Shown here: positions 50,445 through 58,900 of the stretch, one piece after another
Position numbering within the stretch: position 1 is the first letter of the stretch
Layout: every line of letters starts with the position of its first letter
DNA from: Xanthobacteraceae bacterium
GTDB lineage: Bacteria > Pseudomonadota > Alphaproteobacteria > Rhizobiales > Xanthobacteraceae
Length of the DNA: 62,367 nucleotides
Direction of reading: 5' to 3'
Assembly (NCBI GenBank): GCA_019752575.1
Contig: JAIELW010000012.1
Span: 1 to 62,367, forward strand
The notes under the pieces: model-generated
The model's database searches: none
The model's input: the letters and a program-made list of their open reading frames with translations, nothing else
What the model was told of the DNA's origin: nothing
Position numbers and translations under genes: made by a program

Positions 50445-51470
50445 ATGACAGTTGAGGCGCACTATCATTGGCTCGTCGCGCCGGGAAAGATCGACTGGAT
50501 TCGGGAAGCAATCGAACCCGAAAAAATCTCGCCGACGGAAATTTGTTGCCGCACTCTTTACTCTGCGATTTCTCCGGGCACTGAACTGGCTGCGTTCGAC
50601 GGCCTTGAGCCTCTGCGGCCCAACGTTTCAGTTTTTCCGCGCTGGCTTGGCTACATGAATATATCCGCGGTGATCGCCGCGGGCGCGGAGGCGGCGGTGG
50701 AATTTCCGCGGGGGACATTGGTTTATACCGGCGCCGCACATCGCAGCTACTTCGTCCTCGACAAGTCGAAAGTTCTTGCGAAAGTCCCCGCAGGCATCAA
50801 CGCGGCGGAAGCCACGCTTGCTTATCTCTATCGACTGGCTCTGGTCGGTCTGGTCCGGGGTCGCGGCAAGATCGTCGGAAGCAATGCCGTCGTCGGTCTG
50901 GGCGCCATCGGGCAATGTGCGATCGAGCTCGCGCAATCGAGCGGGGCCAGATGCCTCGGAGTTTCAGATCATTCCGAGGCGAAGGATACCGCACACAGCC
51001 TTGGTGCAGGCATCCTTGGGCGCGCACACGTGGAATCGCAGTTCGGTGCAAAACAACCGGATGAGAATTTGTTCGAGCAGGTTCTCGTGACGACCAATGG
51101 CTGGCGCGATTGGAAAATCGCTATGTCTCTGGCGCGCTTCGGCGGAATTATCTCGGTAATTGGATTTCCGGGCCGTGGTCAACCTGCGCCGGAGTTCAAT
51201 CCATTATTGCCCGCGCTGTTTTACGATCGGCAACTCACGATAGCGAGTGCGGGGTTCGCTTCTTCCGCCTTGGGTGAGGGGCGTGAATCACCAGAATCGC
51301 TCTCGAGGGACATGAACGATATTCTGCGATGGATGGAGTCCGGCCGGGTCAAACCGCAGCGTCTTGTGATCGATAAATATCCTGCCTCAGACCTGTCGGG
51401 CGCATATAAACGCCTCAAAGAATCTAACCGCGGCGCAGGTACTATCGTACTCGACTGGGGCGGCGTGTGA
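50445..51470 (+). CDS. MDR (zinc-type alcohol dehydrogenase-like) oxidoreductase
   Basis: A 341-residue medium-chain dehydrogenase-fold protein. The Rossmann motif 'VVGLGAIGQCAIELA' is near residue 150, and the N-terminal domain has the segment LYSAISPGTELAAF. Cysteine ligands for the structural zinc are not evident, so a zinc-free type is possible. It starts 14 bp after pseA and overlaps the next gene by four bases (GTGA), so it is part of the operon. It may oxidise or reduce a sugar intermediate; substrate unknown. Confidence 0.82.
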   Translation: MTVEAHYHWLVAPGKIDWIREAIEPEKISPTEICCRTLYSAISPGTELAAFDGLEPLRPNVSVFPRWLGYMNISAVIAAGAEAAVEFPRGTLVYTGAAHRSYFVLDKSKVLAKVPAGINAAEATLAYLYRLALVGLVRGRGKIVGSNAVVGLGAIGQCAIELAQSSGARCLGVSDHSEAKDTAHSLGAGILGRAHVESQFGAKQPDENLFEQVLVTTNGWRDWKIAMSLARFGGIISVIGFPGRGQPAPEFNPLLPALFYDRQLTIASAGFASSALGEGRESPESLSRDMNDILRWMESGRVKPQRLVIDKYPASDLSGAYKRLKESNRGAGTIVLDWGGV

Positions 51471-52541
51471 GCGAAACAAAAATTCGCGTAGGCATTGTCG
51501 GCTGTGGGCGTATGGGCGTGCTGCCGCGTCCCGGCTTGCGCGACCGCATGGGACCGAACTGGTTTCCGCTCAGTCACGCCGACGCCGTGCTTGAAGTTCC
51601 TGAAATGTCTCTCGTCGCGTGCTGCGACGTCAATGCCGAACTCGCCGCGGCCGCGAAAAAAGACTCACGGCGTCGAACTTGTCTACACCGACTATCAAAA
51701 AATGCTGCAGGAAGCAGAACTCGACGTGCTTTGCGTTGCGACGCGCGGCGATATTCGGCCGGAGATACTTTGCGCTGCCGCGGATGCGGGCATCAAGGCT
51801 GTGCATTGTGAGAAACCGCTTGGCCATTCGATCGCACTTGCCGAAAAAGCCGTGATCGCTCTTGAGCGGGCTAAGATTGCGTTTTCATACGGCACGTTGC
51901 GAACTTATATGCCGGTGTATCGCAAGGCGCTTGCGGAAGTGCGGAGCGGCAAGATTGGCACTTTGCATTCTATTGCCGCGAAATTCGGGCGAGGAGCCTT
52001 GCTGTGGACGCATCCACACTCGATCGGTTTGCTCACGATGTTTGCCGGCAGTTCTGCGGTCGACTTTGTACAAGCCAATCTGCAGTTCGATGCGGATCAT
52101 GAATCCACGCAGGTCGATTCTGACCCGATCGTTTTGTCGGCTACTGTTGGATTTTCCGGTGGGATCACGGGCCACATTATCGATCAGGGCGGGCTGACGC
52201 TGGATCTCGGCGGCACGACGGGATTTATCTCAGTCGTTGGAGACGGTGCTTGGATCGCTCGCGGCGATATCGCTTCCGGAACGGCAAGCAATCTCGACTC
52301 TAACTGGAGTCGTGAGCGCGATGAGACGCAGATCAGCGGGCGGACGTTTGCGATGCTGGAACTTCGGGACGCGTTGATGAGCGGAAAGCAGACTACGCTC
52401 ACCCCCAGGGACGCGCTAAACGAACATCGTATTTTGTTCGCTCTTGTGCAGTCCCATCTCGAAGGGGGACGTAGGGTCGTGGTTGACGATGTCGACCCCG
52501 ATCTCCTAATTTCGGGCCGCACCGACGGTCGCGTGGCATAA
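51467..52541 (+). pseudogene. Gfo/Idh/MocA family oxidoreductase, frameshifted at an A6 run
   Basis: Two reading frames are needed. The N-terminal Rossmann part (GIVGCGRMG, then VACCDVNAEL) is read from a GTG at 51467 in one frame, and the rest ('YTDYQKMLQEAELDVLCVATRG', 'VHCEKPLGHS' and the C-terminal domain) in the next frame from about 51657 to 52541. At 51656-51661 there is a run of six A. Removing one A restores a single continuous protein of about 357 residues. The gene overlaps the MDR gene by four bases. Options: sequencing error, real loss of function, or slippage that makes some full product. Confidence 0.8.
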
Positions 52542-52578
52542 GCCACCGCACGAATCACAGTCTCTCCAGAAAGTCGAT

Positions 52579-53943
52579 ATGAACAAGCCTGATCCGGTCG
52601 TCATCCTTGTCGACAACAAGCGCCGCGACTTGCCCGGCATTGCACTGATTGCGCATCACATTCGCGCGCTGGGAGTAGAGTGCCGTCTGGAGCCGCTCGA
52701 ATCTTTCCGCGCGGCTTTGGGCGCGTACCGGCCAAGCATGATCGTATTTAATCACGTTTTCGCAAGCCATCTTGCAGCTTGGACGAAACGTCTTGCCGAA
52801 GTTGGTGTGCTGACAGCCGTGCTTTCCAACGAGGGCATGTATCTGCGCGAAGACGATCTCGAATTCAATTCGGGGCGCTACCATGCGGACGCGCACATCG
52901 ACTATTTTTTCTCGTGGAATCGCGTTCACCGCGACGGTCTGAAGAAGACCGGCGTATTCCAGAACTCGAACATCGAGGTCGTCGGGGTTCCGCGCTTCGA
53001 CTACTATTTCAAGCCTTGGTCAGACCTGCTGGAACGGCCGCTATCGGGGCCGAAAACGAAGCCCCGCATTCTCGCATGTACAAACTTTGTGCTATCTCGA
53101 TTTTACGAGTTGCCGCGTGAACATTCCGACCGCTTCTTTTTGGCGTGGGTCACACGGATGCCGCGCTACAAGGACTATTGGGGCGCGATCGAAAGTCATT
53201 GGAAGTCACAGCGGCGATTTCTTGAATATATCAAACCGCTCGTCGCATCCGGCAAATACGAGATTGTTCTGCGGCCACATCCTTCGGAGGCGCGTGCGAT
53301 TTATGACAAATGGCTCGCGGAACTCAATTCCGAAGAGCGCACGCGCATCATCTACGACACGGACGCGAATGTCAGTGCCCAGATTCTCGATTGCGATCTA
53401 GAGATTTCAGGGGAGTCTTGTACAACCGCAGTTGAGAGTTGGATTGTGGGCAAGCCGACGGTCGAGCTGGTCTTCGACAAGCATCCACTCCTTTTCTCTG
53501 ATGAGCGTTCAGCGGGCAACGTGCATTGCGAGAGCACATCGGAAATTGTCCGTATTGTCGATGAGCAACTCGCGAACCCCGCACAACCGCAGCTGCGTGA
53601 AATTCGTAAGAACTATCTCGAAAAGTGGTGCGCATCGCCTGACGGCAATGCCTGCCGCCGGGTTGCGGAAATTGCGGTCGCCGCCGTCAATGCGAAGAAG
53701 CCCGCGGATTGGAGCAGGCTGCAATTCGTGGACTATCGCCGTGCATTTAAGCTGCGCGCGACGAGAGCGATAGGCGAAGCTTATCACTTCAGCCCCTTGC
53801 TCCCGCTAAAGAGTTTTCTTTTCAAGAAAAGGTACACGATCAGAAAATTTACCTACGACAAATCAATCAAGCCTCGCGATGTCGAAGCAGCGATTGAGCG
53901 CATCGAGGGTGCCGAGGTAAGGCACCCGGTTCGCGGCAATTAA
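52579..53943 (+). CDS. Surface carbohydrate biosynthesis protein (TIGR04396-like)
   Basis: A 454-residue protein resembling the TIGR04396 surface carbohydrate biosynthesis family, which has a GT-B-like layout. Motifs RPHPSE near residue 235 and 'SGESCTTAVESWIVGKPTVEL' near 276-296 are of the kind seen in CDP-glycerol transferase-like and polysialyltransferase-like enzymes. The N-terminal half lacks an obvious domain. It follows the frameshifted oxidoreductase by 37 bp and precedes a GT4 enzyme. It may transfer or process the nonulosonate, which is inference from position. Confidence 0.7.
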   Translation: MNKPDPVVILVDNKRRDLPGIALIAHHIRALGVECRLEPLESFRAALGAYRPSMIVFNHVFASHLAAWTKRLAEVGVLTAVLSNEGMYLREDDLEFNSGRYHADAHIDYFFSWNRVHRDGLKKTGVFQNSNIEVVGVPRFDYYFKPWSDLLERPLSGPKTKPRILACTNFVLSRFYELPREHSDRFFLAWVTRMPRYKDYWGAIESHWKSQRRFLEYIKPLVASGKYEIVLRPHPSEARAIYDKWLAELNSEERTRIIYDTDANVSAQILDCDLEISGESCTTAVESWIVGKPTVELVFDKHPLLFSDERSAGNVHCESTSEIVRIVDEQLANPAQPQLREIRKNYLEKWCASPDGNACRRVAEIAVAAVNAKKPADWSRLQFVDYRRAFKLRATRAIGEAYHFSPLLPLKSFLFKKRYTIRKFTYDKSIKPRDVEAAIERIEGAEVRHPVRGN

Positions 53944-53961
53944 TCGGTCGATTACGAACGT

Positions 53962-55080
53962 ATGGTCCGCCGCATCCTGATTACGCAAAAATTCGCGGGC
54001 CTCGGCGGTTCGCAGGTTTCGCTCGTGCATCATCTCGCGTTAATCGACCGCTCGCGCTTCGAGCCGGTCGTTGCGGTATCCAATACCGGATGGCTTACGC
54101 AGAAGCTCGACGAGATGAATATCCCCTGGCTCGTGCTGCCATTCGGGCATTGGACCAATGCGCTCTCGATGTCTGCGAATCTGCTTTTGATCTCGCGGCT
54201 GCGGCGCTTGATCCGGAACGAGAAGATCGATCTGGTTCATGCGAACGAACATTTCGTCGGTCCGCAAAGTCTGCTCGCCGCAAAATGGGCAGGTGTTCCG
54301 GCGATCTGTCACTTTCGTACCGGCCTCGACGATCTGACGCCGTCGCGCATTAAGAAGTATCTTTACGCGAAATTCGACCGCGTGCTGCCGGTGGCGGACG
54401 TCTTGCGCAAACGGCTCGCAGAGCGTGTGCCTGGGGAAATACTTTCCGTGGTTCGCGATGGAGTCGAGCCGAACGCGGCACCCGCGCGTAAAAGCAAAAA
54501 CGGTAGCCGCACCATTCTTATTAATGTCGGCGCAATCTATCCGGTGAAAGGCCAGGTACTCATTCTGGAGCGCGCATTGCCGTGGCTGAAGTCTAGTCCA
54601 CGCAACTACATCGCCTTCGTCGGCGGCTCGCGCACCGGTGACGCTTACGCCGAGGCGATGAAGGACCTAGTGCGCGCTAACGCGTTGGAAAATCAGGTGA
54701 AATTCCTCGGCAGCCGAAGCGATGTGCCGCGACTTCTAACCTTCGCCAATGCCTTGATCGCTTACTCGACCGTTGAAGGAATTCCGCGCGTCGTGATGGA
54801 AGCGATGTTCGCGCAGAAGCCGGTTATCGTCGGAAACAGTGCAGGCATGGACGAGGTCGTGATCGACAATGAAGTCGGCCGCATTCTCGGTATGGACGAT
54901 CGGGCGAACCGCGTGGCGCCTGTCCTGCAGGACTTGACGGGCAATCCCTCCAAGTGGGAAGCGATGGGGAAGCGGGCTGCAGAAATCGCGAGCGCGCGCT
55001 ATTCGACCCGCGCCATGTCGGATCAGATCCAGGCGATCTACGCCGAGTTGCTGGACAGGAATAAAAATGCCGGAAGCTAA
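53962..55080 (+). CDS. Glycosyltransferase, GT4 family
   Basis: A 372-residue GT-B enzyme. The N-terminal motif 'KFAGLGGSQVSLVHHLA' is the usual G-rich acceptor site, and the C-terminal EGIPRVVMEAMFAQKPVI carries the Ex7E nucleotide-sugar motif. Retaining GT4 enzymes use UDP-, GDP- or ADP-sugars and not CMP-sialic-type donors, so this is unlikely to be the Pse transferase itself and more likely builds the underlying chain. It overlaps the acyltransferase gene by 14 bases. Confidence 0.87.
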   Translation: MVRRILITQKFAGLGGSQVSLVHHLALIDRSRFEPVVAVSNTGWLTQKLDEMNIPWLVLPFGHWTNALSMSANLLLISRLRRLIRNEKIDLVHANEHFVGPQSLLAAKWAGVPAICHFRTGLDDLTPSRIKKYLYAKFDRVLPVADVLRKRLAERVPGEILSVVRDGVEPNAAPARKSKNGSRTILINVGAIYPVKGQVLILERALPWLKSSPRNYIAFVGGSRTGDAYAEAMKDLVRANALENQVKFLGSRSDVPRLLTFANALIAYSTVEGIPRVVMEAMFAQKPVIVGNSAGMDEVVIDNEVGRILGMDDRANRVAPVLQDLTGNPSKWEAMGKRAAEIASARYSTRAMSDQIQAIYAELLDRNKNAGS

Positions 55081-55666
55081 ATCGCAGACCGATTACTTCG
55101 CCCATCCGACCGCAGAAATCTCGGACGAAGCCGTTATCGGCAAGGGCACTCAGATCTGGCACCAGTGTCAGGTGATGAAGGGCGCGATGATCGGCGAGAA
55201 TTGCAAGCTCGGCAAAAGTGTCTATGTCGATTTCGGCGTCGAAATCGGCAATCGCGTCAAAATCCAGAACGGCATTTCGGTCTATAAGGGCGTCACCGTC
55301 GAGGACGACGTGCTGCTCGGGCCGCACATGGCCTTCACGAACGATCTTTATCCGCGCGCGTTCAACGATCGCTACGAGATCGTACCGACGCTCGTGAAGA
55401 AGGGTGCCTCGATCGGCGCCAACGCGACCATCATCTGCGGCGCGATCCTAGGTCAATACTGCATGGTTGGCGCAGGTTCGGTTGTTACCAACGACGTGCC
55501 TGATTATGCGCTCGTGGTCGGGAATCCGGCGCATGTTGTCGGCTATGTATGTGAATGCGGCACCCGCCTCAAGATCGAACACAAAAAGCGCCACGCCGGC
55601 GAAGTGAAGTGCGAGAGCTGCGGCAAGCAGTACAAGTTAGAGACCGGCGCAATCTCAATTATCTAA
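55067..55666 (+). CDS. Hexapeptide N-acetyltransferase with zinc ribbon (WbpD-like)
   Basis: A 199-residue left-handed beta-helix acyltransferase (hexapeptide repeats such as 'IGKGTQIWHQ' and 'IGENCKLGKSV'). The C-terminus (about residues 163-190) has two CxCG/CxxCG pairs that probably bind zinc, as in WbpD-like enzymes. It acetylates an amino sugar at the nucleotide-sugar stage. The layout is shared with WbpD of the P. aeruginosa O5 antigen locus, which also carries hisH2/hisF2/wbpG. The stop overlaps the convergent methyltransferase stop by four bases. Confidence 0.87.
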   Translation: MPEAKSQTDYFAHPTAEISDEAVIGKGTQIWHQCQVMKGAMIGENCKLGKSVYVDFGVEIGNRVKIQNGISVYKGVTVEDDVLLGPHMAFTNDLYPRAFNDRYEIVPTLVKKGASIGANATIICGAILGQYCMVGAGSVVTNDVPDYALVVGNPAHVVGYVCECGTRLKIEHKKRHAGEVKCESCGKQYKLETGAISII

Positions 55667-56283
55667 CGATAGAACAAGGTTACCGCGTCGCGGCTGCGGA
55701 AGAAGTTTCCGAGCAGCACTTTCGATTTGTAACCGTAAGACTCGCCCCATTCGCGGAGTGCACGCAACGACGACTGCGGAATTTTTCTTCCATCGGCTGC
55801 GATATAGGGCAGTTCTTCAACTACGCTTCCGCCGTCCGTGCCGCGCATGCGCTTAAGAACCGCGCGCCAATAACTCGGATTGCGCTGGTTCACGATCAGC
55901 GTCTGGGTGCGCAGCGCCTTCATCAACTCGTTTTTGCGCTTGAGATAAACGAGGCTCTTCGAGAAGATGACCGCGTCATATTCTGCGAGCATGAAATCGC
56001 GGATCTTTGGATCGCTTTCGAAGGTATCTGCGTCGCCAACGATTGCGTCGAGGTTCTTCGCTTTCGCGTGTTCGATCGCACCGGGTGCGATGTCGATGCC
56101 GCGGATTTTACAGCCCTTGGCTTCAAGCGATTGCATAAGCGTGCCGGAGCCGCAGGCGATGTCCAGTACGCGCGCCCCCGCCGGGATCGCTTCCACGATG
56201 GTCCGAAAGCGCCGGTTCATCGTGGCGTCGACGTATTCGGTCAGTCCGGCAGTTTTTGCTTTGTATTCTTCGTAGCTGGCCAT
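55663..56283 (-). CDS. Class I SAM-dependent methyltransferase
   Basis: A 206-residue methyltransferase with the motif I 'VLDIACGSGTLMQSLE' near residue 39 and a post-I acidic residue in 'IRGIDIAP'. The rest is of the small-molecule methyltransferase type. It may modify the glycan, but the convergent orientation means it is not in the same transcript as the other locus genes. The stop overlaps the acyltransferase stop. The tRNA-Thr gene lies 15 bp upstream of its start on the same strand. Confidence 0.8.
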   Translation of the reverse strand: MASYEEYKAKTAGLTEYVDATMNRRFRTIVEAIPAGARVLDIACGSGTLMQSLEAKGCKIRGIDIAPGAIEHAKAKNLDAIVGDADTFESDPKIRDFMLAEYDAVIFSKSLVYLKRKNELMKALRTQTLIVNQRNPSYWRAVLKRMRGTDGGSVVEELPYIAADGRKIPQSSLRALREWGESYGYKSKVLLGNFFRSRDAVTLFYR

Positions 56284-56298
56284 GGTGCCTTGGATGAA

Positions 56299-56373
56299 TG
56301 GTGCCGGGTGAGGGGATTGAACCCCCGACCTTCGGTTTACAAAACCGCTGCTCTACCGCTGAGCTAACCCGGC
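56299..56373 (-). tRNA. tRNA-Thr (anticodon UGU)
   Basis: On the minus strand a 72-nt cloverleaf starts with GCCGGGTTAGCTCAG and has anticodon loop TTTGTAA with anticodon TGT, T-arm GGGGGTTCAATCCCCTC and discriminator A. CCA is encoded (56299-56301). The anticodon stem has a G-A mismatch at its outer pair. It borders the nonulosonate locus. Confidence 0.93.
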
Positions 56374-56384
56374 TTGAGGTCTTG

Positions 56385-56457
56385 GCGCATGACCTTACCC
56401 GAAAACCGGTACGCATCACCGGATCAAGTCCGGCGACGTGCTTTTCGGGGTCATGCG
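56385..56457. repeat. Hairpin repeat of the CCGAAAACCGG family, copy 3, with an insert
   Basis: The arms GCGCATGACC / GGTCATGCG and the core CCGAAAACCGG...TTTTCGGGG match copies 1 and 2. Between core halves there is an extra sequence of about 29 bp (56412-56440) that contains the palindrome CCGGATCAAGTCCGG, a motif of the other REP family (compare 18668). This is a nested, mosaic repeat beside the tRNA-Thr 5' end. Confidence 0.7.
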
Positions 56458-56581
56458 GGGCGCTATTTGCGATGCTTCCGGGGCATACGCAAGGCACTAA
56501 CCATAGTTTCAAGAGTTGAAGGGCCGGTAACCGGCTGGAACTGCCGCAATGGCAGGATCGCCCATTATCTGGAGCGCCCTC

Positions 56582-56956
56582 ATGTTGCGCATGATTTTGC
56601 TTGTCGCTTTCGTGGCTGCCCTCGCAGCGCCCGTCAGCGCCGACAAGCGTCCGGTCATCCTGCCGGACGGCACCGTCATCTATGGCGAGTGGGGCCTCGC
56701 GGGAGCCGGCAACGTCGTGCCTTACGCCGAATACTGGGGCGCCTATTACTACTACGCGCCGCGCGGGCCGCAGGGCTTCTATTTCCCGTCCAATGCCGGC
56801 GATCCGTTTGCCTATCGCGCGCGCGCGACGCGCCAGCCGTCGATTCCGGGGCCCCGCTATAACCGCACCTGGAGCACGGAATCGAACGCGCCAGCCGATC
56901 TGCCGCAGCGTCAGGGGCCGTATGTAATCCCCGCGCCGCTGGACGACGACAAATAA
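56582..56956 (+). CDS. Small secreted protein of unknown function
   Basis: A 124-residue protein with a signal peptide (about 1-20, ending ADKRP). The mature part is rich in Tyr, Pro, Arg and Gly, with the segment WGAYYYYAPRGPQGFYF near residues 50-66 and low predicted order. I recognise no family. The start at 56582 has a GGAG site. A terminator follows at 56996. It is convergent with the MHS transporter gene. Confidence 0.65.
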   Translation: MLRMILLVAFVAALAAPVSADKRPVILPDGTVIYGEWGLAGAGNVVPYAEYWGAYYYYAPRGPQGFYFPSNAGDPFAYRARATRQPSIPGPRYNRTWSTESNAPADLPQRQGPYVIPAPLDDDK

Positions 56957-56981
56957 AAAATACCCCGGCGCGAAGCCGGGG
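56952..56981 (-). terminator. Terminator of the MHS transporter gene
   Basis: A 7-bp GC stem (CCCCGGC / GCCGGGG) with a GCGAA loop. On the minus strand a run of T with one A follows. It lies 56 bp beyond the stop at 57037. Confidence 0.65.
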
Positions 56982-56995
56982 CGAGGGCAAAAGAT

Positions 56996-57032
56996 ACGGG
57001 GCGGTTGTTACCACCGCCCCGTTTTATTTTTT
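56996..57032 (+). terminator. Terminator of the small secreted protein gene
   Basis: A perfect 10-bp stem (ACGGGGCGGT / ACCGCCCCGT) with a 7-nt loop is followed by TTTATTTTTT on the plus strand, about 40 bp past the stop at 56956. Confidence 0.85.
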
Positions 57033-57036
57033 GGAA

Positions 57037-58674
57037 TTAGCCCTTGGTCATCTGCTGAACGCCGGAGCCCTTGGTGATATCGACATCCTTCGTTTCGCGA
57101 AGGAAGATCGCCCCGATCACAAGCGTCATTGCCGCGACGATGATCGGGTACCAAAGTCCGGAGTAGATGTTGCCCGTCCACGCGACATAAGCGGTCGAAA
57201 GAAGAGGCAGCATGCCGCCGAACCAGCCGTTGCCGATGTGATAGGGCAGCGACATGGAGGTGTAGCGGATGCTGGTCGGGAACAACTCGACCAGGAAGGC
57301 TGCGATCGGCCCGTACACCATGGTCACGTAGATCACCATGATGACGAGGATCAACTCAGCCATGAACCAGTCGACCTTCTTCGGATCGGCCGCCTTCGGA
57401 TAGCCGGCGTCCGCGAACGCCTTGGTCCAGTTCGCTGCGTTCCATCCGTCCACCTTCGTGGCGCCGACGGTAACTGCAGGAGCCGAGCCCGCCGGGCCAT
57501 TCACGGTGTCGAACGAGACGCCGAGCTTGGTCACGAAGTCCTTCGCGCGGTCGCAGTCGGTGAAGCGCGACCACGGGCCGACGAAGATGTGGAAGTTACA
57601 GGTGGCGGGATCCGCCTGAACCGTAATCTTCGTCTTCGCCTGGAAGGCCGCCAGATCCGGGTTGACCGCGTTGGTCAGCGCCGTGAACAGCGGGAAGTAC
57701 GTAATGATCGCAATCAAGCAGCCTGCAAGAATGATCTTGAGGCGGCCAATCTTGTCGGACAGCCAGCCGAAGAAGATGAAGAACGGCGTGCCGATGACCA
57801 GCGAGATTGCGATCAGCCAGTAGGCGCTGAGGTAGTCAAGCTTCAGCGTGATCACGAGGAAGAACAGTGCGTAGAACTGACCCGTGTACCACACGACGCC
57901 CTGACCGGCAGTGGCGCCGAGCAGAGCGAGCAGGACGTACTTGTTGTTCGGATAGCGAAGGAAGCTATCCGTAAGAGGCGACTTCGAGCCTTTTCCTTCT
58001 TCCTTCATCTTCTGGAAGATCGGCGTCTCGTTCAGTTTGAGACGGATCCAGACCGAGAAGATCAGCAGGAAGATGGACATCAGGAACGGCAGACGCCAGC
58101 CCCAATCGGAGAAGGTCTTCGCGTCCATCTGGGTGCGGCAGAGCGCAATCACGATGAGCGCCATCAGAAGGCCGAGCGTTGCGGTCGTCTGAATCCAGCT
58201 CGTTGCATAGCCGCGGTTGTCACGCTGCGCGTGTTCGGCGACGTAGGTCGCGGCACCGCCGTATTCGCCGCCGAGTGCCAAGCCCTGCAGCAGACGGAGC
58301 GAGACGAGCAGGATCGGCGCAAGCCAGCCGATCTGGTTGTAGGTGGGAAGCAGACCGACCGCGAAGGTCGCCGCACCCATCACCAGGATCGTGACAAGGA
58401 AGGTGTATTTGCGGCCGACGATGTCGCCGATGCGGCCGAAGAGAATTGCGCCGAACGGACGAACGAGGAAGCCCGCGGCGTAGGTCGCGAACGCCGAAAG
58501 CAGCGCGGCGGTGTCGTTACCCGCCGGGAAGAACAGAGACGCGAAGAACGGTGCGAGCACCGCGTAGAGATAAAAGTCGTACCATTCGAAAACGGTGCCG
58601 GTCGACGAAGCGAAAATGACGAATCTTTCGTCCTTCGTCAGGCCTTTCCCGCGGGCACTTGCGGCCATTGCCAT
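57037..58674 (-). CDS. MFS transporter, MHS (metabolite:H+ symporter) family
   Basis: A 545-residue permease of the MHS group, with the opening 'FEWYDFYLYAVLAPFFASLFF' and the motif 'FGRIGDIVGRKYTF' after the second segment. It has an insert of about 100 residues (roughly 345-440) between two membrane segments on the periplasmic side, with two Cys in PATCNFHIF and FTDCDRA that could form a disulfide. Relatives carry this loop too, so it is probably a subfamily feature. Substrates of the family are organic acids and osmolytes. The start at 58674 has a GGGGGA site. Confidence 0.87.
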   Translation of the reverse strand: MAMAASARGKGLTKDERFVIFASSTGTVFEWYDFYLYAVLAPFFASLFFPAGNDTAALLSAFATYAAGFLVRPFGAILFGRIGDIVGRKYTFLVTILVMGAATFAVGLLPTYNQIGWLAPILLVSLRLLQGLALGGEYGGAATYVAEHAQRDNRGYATSWIQTTATLGLLMALIVIALCRTQMDAKTFSDWGWRLPFLMSIFLLIFSVWIRLKLNETPIFQKMKEEGKGSKSPLTDSFLRYPNNKYVLLALLGATAGQGVVWYTGQFYALFFLVITLKLDYLSAYWLIAISLVIGTPFFIFFGWLSDKIGRLKIILAGCLIAIITYFPLFTALTNAVNPDLAAFQAKTKITVQADPATCNFHIFVGPWSRFTDCDRAKDFVTKLGVSFDTVNGPAGSAPAVTVGATKVDGWNAANWTKAFADAGYPKAADPKKVDWFMAELILVIMVIYVTMVYGPIAAFLVELFPTSIRYTSMSLPYHIGNGWFGGMLPLLSTAYVAWTGNIYSGLWYPIIVAAMTLVIGAIFLRETKDVDITKGSGVQQMTKG

Positions 58675-58900
58675 GGGTAATCCCCCTGTTGAAACAAACT
58701 TGGAGACGCAGTGCGGAGATTCTCCGCACTGCGGCCTCAAATGTGACGCTACGCGTGGGGGTGCGGCGGGTCGCGCTACCAACTGGTCTTAGGCGAAAGG
58801 ATGATGTGCGGCGCGGTAGCTACTGGAAAACAAAAAACAATTGCAAAGAAGACTTGTCGCAGGTGCGATCACGCGGACGTAAATAAATTCGCGGATACGT

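Noticed and set aside
51656-51661. Programmed -1 ribosomal frameshifting at the A6 run
   Set aside because: The second frame is reached by a +1 (or -2) shift, not -1, so the classic A-AAA-AAG mechanism does not fit. Indel or transcriptional slippage remains open.
56299-56373. tRNA-Thr as integration site of the nonulosonate locus
   Set aside because: The tRNA is intact, but no integrase gene and no repeat of the tRNA 3' end at the left boundary near 41 kb was found.
57031-58680. Long plus-strand frame (549 codons) opposite the MHS transporter
   Set aside because: Antisense shadow caused by codon bias at high GC. No recognisable fold; the transporter on the other strand is unambiguous.
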